Source of the DNA: Candidatus Wallbacteria bacterium
GTDB taxonomy: Bacteria; Muiribacteriota; UBA6191; JACPRK01
Assembly: GCA_016213845.1 (NCBI GenBank)
Contig: JACQZN010000096.1
Coordinates: forward strand, 1-64,000
Reading direction: 5' to 3'
Length of the DNA: 64,000 nucleotides
The notes under the pieces were generated by a model, which ran no database searches, was not told the DNA's origin, and worked only from the letters and a program-made list of their open reading frames with translations. Position 1 is the stretch's first letter. The number at the start of each line of letters is the position of its first letter. The position numbers and the translations under genes are program-made. Shown here piece by piece: positions 61,735 to 64,000 of the stretch.

Positions 61735-63024
61735 ATGAACTGGATGAAGTGTATCGTTTCAGCCGCGGCAATCGCGGCGCTCTGCTGGGGCCCGGCGACC
61801 GGACTGCTGGCCGAGGAACCCAAGCACATCGCCCCGCCGGTCAGCGCGTTCAGCGACGATAACCCCTATGCCAAGCAGCTTCCGGAGGCCGAGAAGGCCG
61901 TCTCTGCGGCGCTGGCGAACTTGAACGAGGTCATCCAGAAGGACCCGTTCAACTTCGACGCCCAGATCCAGGCTTACTACGCCTACGCCCGCGCCCAGGC
62001 GCGCTACGACGTGCTGCTCGACATGGCGCAGGCCTGGGAAAAGGAGCGCCGCGGCTCCTTCTCGGGCAAGGTGCTGAGCTTCGACGTCGACTTCCTGGTA
62101 CCGCGCGCTTCCGACGCGCAGAGCGCCGAGCGCGAGACCGCCGCCACCGGCGACGTCGCCGAACGCCACATCGCCCCCGAGTCGCTGAAGCGCGCCCTGC
62201 CCGTGGCCGGCGCCACGATCACCCTGCGCCCCAACCGCTACACCATCATGAAGGACGGCCGGCCGGGCAGCGCCCGACGCAAGCCGGACGCCGACGAACA
62301 GGTCCGTCCGCAGATCTACCCGATGCCGCCCATCCGCACCGAGCAGTACTCGACGACCAGCGGCAAGGACGGCAGCTTCAAGTTCGAGAAGCCGATCCCG
62401 CCCGACAGCTATAGCATGACCGTCGTCAGGAAGGGCTACGAGACCTGGCACGGGTTCGTCGAGGTCCCCAGGACAGGCGCCGTCGAGCGCACCGTCTACC
62501 TCTCGCAGACCAAGGTGCTGCTGGGTGTCGTCCAGACCATCCCCGCCTTCGCCTTCGCCAAGCTCGCGGCCTCGGGGGCCTCGTTGCCCCAGACCGGGTC
62601 GGTCGCCGCCGAGCGAATGGTGATGCCGCCCGATCAGAAGCTGCTGCCGGTGGCCGGCGCGGCCGTCACCCTGACGCCCCAGCCGATACTCTACCGCACC
62701 CAGGAGGCTCGCGAGACCCCGGACGCGCCGGCCCACATCATCCGTCCCGATCCCGCACCGGCCTACGCGACCAAGACCGACGACAAGGGTCACTACCGGA
62801 TCAAGGGCCTGAAGGCCGGACGCTACCAGCTGCACGTCGAGAAGGACGGCCTGCGCCCCTTCGACGGCACGATCTTCATCCGCGGCAGCTGGATGCACCA
62901 GAACATCGTGCTCCTGCCGAAGATGCCTATGCCGGTGCCCGTCCCGATGCGAAAGCCGACCCGCGTCGAGACCCAGATCGACACGCCGGCGGGCGACAAC
63001 CTGGACAAGCCGTTCGAGCCGTGA
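61735..63024 (+). CDS. Secreted protein with two carboxypeptidase-regulatory-like (CarboxypepD_reg) domains
   Basis: 429 aa, AAAGGAGG before ATG 61735. Signal peptide MNWMKCIVSAAAIAALCWGP. Residues ~50-110 are helical; then two beta-sandwich units each of the form VAGA.(I/V)TL.P.........(S/T)..G.(F/Y)..(K)...PP.SY/RYQL...K.G, with the phrases LPVAGATITLRPNR and LPVAGAAVTLTPQP starting each copy. The end is Pro/Met-rich. It may bind polysaccharide or act as an adhesion domain. Located 43 nt after the anti-sigma gene, so probably in the same operon or regulon. Confidence 0.7.
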   Translation: MNWMKCIVSAAAIAALCWGPATGLLAEEPKHIAPPVSAFSDDNPYAKQLPEAEKAVSAALANLNEVIQKDPFNFDAQIQAYYAYARAQARYDVLLDMAQAWEKERRGSFSGKVLSFDVDFLVPRASDAQSAERETAATGDVAERHIAPESLKRALPVAGATITLRPNRYTIMKDGRPGSARRKPDADEQVRPQIYPMPPIRTEQYSTTSGKDGSFKFEKPIPPDSYSMTVVRKGYETWHGFVEVPRTGAVERTVYLSQTKVLLGVVQTIPAFAFAKLAASGASLPQTGSVAAERMVMPPDQKLLPVAGAAVTLTPQPILYRTQEARETPDAPAHIIRPDPAPAYATKTDDKGHYRIKGLKAGRYQLHVEKDGLRPFDGTIFIRGSWMHQNIVLLPKMPMPVPVPMRKPTRVETQIDTPAGDNLDKPFEP

Positions 63025-63145
63025 CGCTGGCGGCAGCAGGGAGCGGAGGGCGAACCGGGGTATGATCCGTGGCGGACCCCCCAGAGCTGCTCCCTGCTGC
63101 CGGCAGACCAGGACACGGCCGGCGCTCCAACCGAGGCAGACGCGG

Positions 63146-64000
63146 ATGCGAGACCGACGTGGAATGGTGATCTACCTGGCGGCCGGGCTCGCCTTCACGG
63201 CCGCGCTCTTCATCTTCACGTACTACGGATTCATGCGGAACCAGACGCAGCAGGCCCAGGTGCTGCTCCAGGGTGAGATGGCCTACTACCTGGCCCAGTC
63301 CGGAGTGGCCGCGGGGATCGCCCACTTCCTCAATACCAAGTCCGAAACCACCCTCCACCGGGCCCTCACCGCGGGCGATAGCGCTCAGGCCAACGCCGCT
63401 CCCGCGGAGAAGCTCCAGGTCGACAAGAACGCGGCGCTCACCAGCTTGCTCGAGCAGCAGGAGGGCGTGCTGGAGGTCGAGATGTCGCTCGCGGGCTTCA
63501 AGCCAGCCTACGTCCGCCAGGAGTCGGAGAGCGGCATCCGGTACAACACCGTGGAGAAGATCGGCTGGCTCAAGGTGGTCTCGACGGCCTCCGTCGGACC
63601 GGCGCGCCGCCGGATCGTAGCCTTCAAGCAGGTGCGAGTGGTGTGCACGGTGCCCTACGTCGTGGGGAAGTTCACGCTCTTGGAGCTCGAGGGCGCCCAG
63701 CCGGCCGCCAACGCCCTGAACCGCTTCCAGCTCGAGAAGACGGGGATGCTGACCGGAAGACCTTCGGACACCAATCCGCTGCTGCCCGTCGTCTTCCACC
63801 ACGGCGCGGGCTCCACACCCGAAGAGAAGGGCTGGGTCTTCCTGGGCGGCGGCCCCAGGCGCCTCAACCTGGCCTGGGGACGGCAGGGCGACGGCGAGGA
63901 GTTCCACCTGCTCGAGAAGCCCTGGAAGGTGACAAGCGATCCCCTGGCTCCCACACCGCTGCCGGCGGACTTCCAGCTGCTCATCATGGAGAAAGGCTTC
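63146..64000 (+). CDS. Type IV pilus minor-component-like (PilX-type) protein, 3'-truncated
   Basis: The frame runs open from ATG 63146 (GAGG 9 nt upstream) to the window end, 285 codons. The N-terminus is RDRRGMVIYLAAGLAFTAAL, a short basic stretch, Gly, and a long hydrophobic helix, followed by QQAQVLLQGEMAYYLAQSGV, the usual layout of PilX/GspK-like prepilin-related proteins whose helix packs in the pilus base. The later part is beta-rich and unassigned. It may work with a secretin such as the one at 3268, though far away. Confidence 0.6.
   Translation, partial: MRDRRGMVIYLAAGLAFTAALFIFTYYGFMRNQTQQAQVLLQGEMAYYLAQSGVAAGIAHFLNTKSETTLHRALTAGDSAQANAAPAEKLQVDKNAALTSLLEQQEGVLEVEMSLAGFKPAYVRQESESGIRYNTVEKIGWLKVVSTASVGPARRRIVAFKQVRVVCTVPYVVGKFTLLELEGAQPAANALNRFQLEKTGMLTGRPSDTNPLLPVVFHHGAGSTPEEKGWVFLGGGPRRLNLAWGRQGDGEEFHLLEKPWKVTSDPLAPTPLPADFQLLIMEKGF

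Overview
This 64 kb window is chromosomal DNA of a free-living, high-GC (by eye about two-thirds G+C), Gram-negative-type bacterium. A secretin, many signal peptides, a zinc-finger anti-sigma with an ECF sigma, two sigma54 activators, System II cytochrome c maturation (ResB/ResC) and a membrane pyrophosphatase all fit that picture. The mix (mixed-substrate PFK, 180-kDa NAD-glutamate dehydrogenase, Hanks-type kinases, HEAT/TPR/beta-propeller proteins, Ig-like secreted proteins) resembles Acidobacteriota, Myxococcota or poorly cultured metagenomic phyla. No rRNA gene is present and I cannot name the phylum. No tRNA, CRISPR array, prophage or insertion sequence was seen.

Layout. 1-5.6 kb: tail of a secreted Ig-repeat protein, phosphofructokinase, a secretin and a small coiled-coil secreted protein. 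5.7-10.7 kb: a 30-aa bS22/COX24-like basic peptide behind a 1597-aa NAD-glutamate dehydrogenase with a clear promoter. 10.7-18.1 kb: two paralogous beta-sandwich proteins, a TPR protein, a YdfG-like dehydrogenase, a triple-PAS protein, an SLH-like secreted protein and an NtrB/NtrC-like two-component pair. 18.1-28.2 kb: a repeat-rich gap, a small secreted protein behind a sigma54-like promoter, a large TPR-like secreted protein, a HEAT-TM-PQQ protein and an M36-like metalloprotease. 28.2-39.1 kb: hppA-murJ, a degenerate kinase, a CxxCH choice-of-anchor-V-like protein, an active-kinase/pseudokinase fusion and an FHA-GAF-sigma54 activator. 39.1-49.5 kb: a possible small RNA, a serine protease preceded by a coupled copy of its own N-terminal domain, DUF2203, an aldehyde dehydrogenase, an S1/P1-nuclease-like gene cut by an amber codon, moaD-moaE, resC-resB and an Rrf2 regulator. 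49.7-58.2 kb: a 2-oxo acid dehydrogenase and lipoate cluster (lpdA-lipB-E1alpha-E1beta-transglutaminase-like, then E2-lipA). 58.2-64 kb: a TPR/DUF2325-like protein, ECF sigma/anti-sigma with a CarboxypepD_reg-type secreted protein, and the start of a PilX-like pilus protein.

The most coherent pathway is the lipoate cluster: LipB and LipA make the cofactor that the co-encoded E2 carries, and E1, E2 and E3 form the complete dehydrogenase. Signalling genes are dense (histidine kinase/NtrC, FHA-sigma54, two Hanks-type loci, ECF/anti-ECF, PAS-only, Rrf2). Several intergenic regions carry long palindromes or 7-bp tandem repeats, and most recognisable promoters share an extended -10 (TGn-TANNNT). 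Several genes look leaderless or are translationally coupled through GTGA/ATGA overlaps.
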